From Bacteroidota bacterium (GTDB lineage: Bacteria > Bacteroidota > Rhodothermia > Rhodothermales > JAHQVL01), in NCBI GenBank assembly GCA_039111535.1, contig JBCCIM010000005.1, positions 1 to 64,000 on the forward strand: DNA of 64,000 nucleotides, written 5' to 3'. A model generated the notes under the pieces. The model worked only from the letters and a program-made list of their open reading frames with translations. It was not told the DNA's origin and did no database searches. The position numbers and the translations under genes were made by a program. Position 1 is the stretch's first letter. Each line of letters opens with the position of its first letter. Shown here piece after piece: positions 62,144 through 64,000 of the stretch.

Positions 62144-63961
62144 CTAGGCTACGGAGCGTTCTTGCTCTTTATATTGCAGTTCATAGAGCTTGCGGTAGAG
62201 ACCACCCAATGCAAGCAACTCCTGGTGTGTGCCCTGCTCGCGCAACTTACCGCGGTGCATCACAAGGATACAATCAGCATCTTGAATGGTGGAGAGGCGG
62301 TGGGCAATCACCATAGAGGTGCGTCCTTCGATCAATTTTTCGAGGGCGTTCTGGATGAGTTCTTCCGTCTCGGTATCGATACTTGATGTTGCTTCGTCGA
62401 GCACCAAAATTGACGGGTTGTAGACGAGCGCTCGCGCAAAAGAAAGCAATTGCCGTTGGCCGTGCGAGAGGGAAGCGCCACGTTCGCGTACATCGTGGGT
62501 GTATCCATCGGCCAGTTTGTTGATAAACGCATCTGCGCCAATCAAACGGGCCGCCTCTTCGACCGCTGCGTGGTCGATCTCGTCATTTTCGAGGGTAATG
62601 TTGCGTTCTACCGAGCCGGAAAACAGGAAAACATCCTGTAGCACGAGTCCGATGTGCCGGCGTAAGTCTGCCAGCCGCATATCGGCAATATCAATTCCAT
62701 CAACCAGAATTTGCCCTTTGTCGATTTCGTAGAAGCGCAGCAACAGGTTGATGATTGTAGTTTTGCCGGCGCCAGTAGCCCCCACAACAGCTGCAGTCTG
62801 GCCGGGCTTTACTACAAAAGACACATCCTGTAAAATCCAGTTCTTTTCCGTCTCCTCTTCCGTTTCTTTATCATAGGTAAACCACACGTTCTTGAATTCG
62901 ATGTGGCCCTCAAACTCGGCGATATCAACCGGGCTATCCGTTTCTTCGATCGCAAAGTCTTTATCCAACAAACCAAAAATGCGCTCAGCGCCGGCCATGG
63001 CGCTTTGCAGCGTATTGTACTGGTCAGACAGGTTGCGAATCGGCTCGAAAAACTGCCGCGCGTACTGGATAAAAGCAATCAAGACCCCAACAGACAACGC
63101 ACTGCCCATCGCACGGACTCCGCCGTACCAGAGCACGAGACCAAGTGCTGAAGAAGCGATGATATCTACTGCCGGCCAGAAGAGGGCAAAGTAGAAAATG
63201 GTGCGGATCTGGGCTTGCCGATGATCTCCGTTGATTTCCTTGAACCGGCGCAATTCCTCTCTTTCGCGATTAAAGAGCTGCACAATGGTCATCCCGGTTA
63301 CGTGCTCCTGGACAAAAGAGTACAGGCGGGCAACCTGCTTTCGCGTTTCCCGATACTGTTCACGGACTTTCTTTCTGAACCAGAACGTCACGTATAACAT
63401 CACGGGCAATGCTGCCAGGGTAACCAGCGCAAGGCGCCAGTTTAGCGAGAACATAAACGCGGCAATAAAGAAAATTCGAAATACGCTACCAAGGATGGTA
63501 ACGATGCCGGCGGAAAGCACGTCACTAAGCGATTCGACGTCGCTTGTGGTACGTGTGATCAGCGTCCCGATCGGGGTTTTGTCGAAAAAGGACAGCGGCT
63601 GGTTTTGGATGTGGCGGTACACCTTTGTGCGCACATCATAAATGGCCCGCTGCCCGATCCATTGGGTCAGATAACCTGTAATAAATGCAAGAATCCCTTC
63701 CGCAAACAGCACCCCAATAAGAATCCATATGAACCCCTGCAAGCCGGTCAGGTCGCCGATAACGATGTAGTCGTCAATCGCTATCTGGACAAGCTTGGGG
63801 CGTAAAGGCCCAAGAAATGACGCGCAAAGCACCAGGACAAAGGCAAGGGCAACCCAGCCTTTGTAGGGCATCAGATAGACTACAATGCGCCGAAACAGTT
63901 TGCCGTCGATGCCTGTCGGTTTTTTTTCTTCCTCTTCGCTATGTGCTTGGTTTGCAGACAA
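62144..63961 (-). CDS. ABC exporter, fused permease and ATPase (MsbA/LmrA type)
   Basis: A 605-residue half-transporter. About 25-320 form the six-helix exporter domain (FFDKTPIGTLITRTTSDVESLSDVLSAG is the coupling region). About 355-600 form the ATPase, with Walker A VVGATGAGKTTI, Q-loop VLQDVFLFSG, signature SLSHGQRQL (LSHGQ in place of LSGGQ), Walker B ILVLDEATSSID and the H-loop His in VIAHRLSTI. It may export lipid or drug; homodimer or heterodimer is not resolved because the window ends 39 bp beyond its start. The N-terminus is acidic (SEEEEKK). Confidence 0.9.
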   Translation of the reverse strand: MSANQAHSEEEEKKPTGIDGKLFRRIVVYLMPYKGWVALAFVLVLCASFLGPLRPKLVQIAIDDYIVIGDLTGLQGFIWILIGVLFAEGILAFITGYLTQWIGQRAIYDVRTKVYRHIQNQPLSFFDKTPIGTLITRTTSDVESLSDVLSAGIVTILGSVFRIFFIAAFMFSLNWRLALVTLAALPVMLYVTFWFRKKVREQYRETRKQVARLYSFVQEHVTGMTIVQLFNREREELRRFKEINGDHRQAQIRTIFYFALFWPAVDIIASSALGLVLWYGGVRAMGSALSVGVLIAFIQYARQFFEPIRNLSDQYNTLQSAMAGAERIFGLLDKDFAIEETDSPVDIAEFEGHIEFKNVWFTYDKETEEETEKNWILQDVSFVVKPGQTAAVVGATGAGKTTIINLLLRFYEIDKGQILVDGIDIADMRLADLRRHIGLVLQDVFLFSGSVERNITLENDEIDHAAVEEAARLIGADAFINKLADGYTHDVRERGASLSHGQRQLLSFARALVYNPSILVLDEATSSIDTETEELIQNALEKLIEGRTSMVIAHRLSTIQDADCILVMHRGKLREQGTHQELLALGGLYRKLYELQYKEQERSVA

Positions 63962-64000
63962 TATTCAGGGTCTATTACGCTGTCTTTGGTGATTTCTTGC

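Overview
The window looks like chromosome from a Bacteroidota-related bacterium, most likely of the Rhodothermota/Rhodothermales type. The evidence is a lineage-typical gene set (a parA-parB-DUF5683 cluster, serine palmitoyltransferase, a 'GGPxD' Ig-like lipoprotein, TonB, BamD), medium GC, mostly Shine-Dalgarno-less starts, and very frequent GCCGGC hexamers in genes and spacers. Genes are densely packed. I see no rRNA, tRNA, CRISPR array, transposase or prophage gene, so this reads as core chromosome with a few accessory islands.

Layout. 0-6 kb (minus): an exopolysaccharide operon with a KaiC/RecA-like protein fused to a signature-less GGDEF-like domain, a TPR outer-membrane porin and a membrane GT2 synthase. 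6.8-16.2 kb (plus): efp-accB-accC, gcvH, guaA, a TPR plus periplasmic-binding protein, bamD, nadD and a NagZ-type GH3. 16-25.6 kb: serine hydrolase, PhoU-like protein, thioredoxin-like protein, NhaC antiporter, DUF3224, glucan phosphorylase, prmC, C-N hydrolase. 25.6-30.6 kb: thioredoxin, GT4, two convergent ECF sigma genes (one ECF42 with its DGPF partner) and a SpoU-type methyltransferase. 31-37.6 kb: glutamate dehydrogenase, envelope proteins, NAD(P)HX repair enzyme, VanZ-like protein, a Tat-exported DUF1080 protein. 38-45.6 kb: TonB, rpiA, two MacB-like permeases without an ATPase, GNAT, UvrD helicase. 45.9-52 kb: parA-parB-DUF5683, then serine palmitoyltransferase with a GNAT-fold probable ceramide synthase, then a HAD phosphatase. 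52-53 kb is a long gene-free stretch with two exact DnaA boxes and repeated ATTTGC words, a candidate oriC. 53-64 kb: rhomboid protease, purQ, SDR, nucleoside phosphorylase, a second NhaC, arsR-arsM with a palindromic operator, a UmuD homologue lacking both catalytic residues and divergent from umuC, and an ABC exporter.

Functional threads. Envelope biogenesis runs through the window (exopolysaccharide, BamD, LpoA-like protein, TonB, ceramide lipids, cell-wall recycling). The points I would follow first are the degenerate ATPase/GGDEF protein in the polysaccharide operon, the UmuD with Ala and Arg in place of the Ser/Lys dyad, the candidate origin near parAB, the two hairpins between accB and accC, and the heptanucleotide tandem repeats. 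All functional calls come from motif reading; no search was run.
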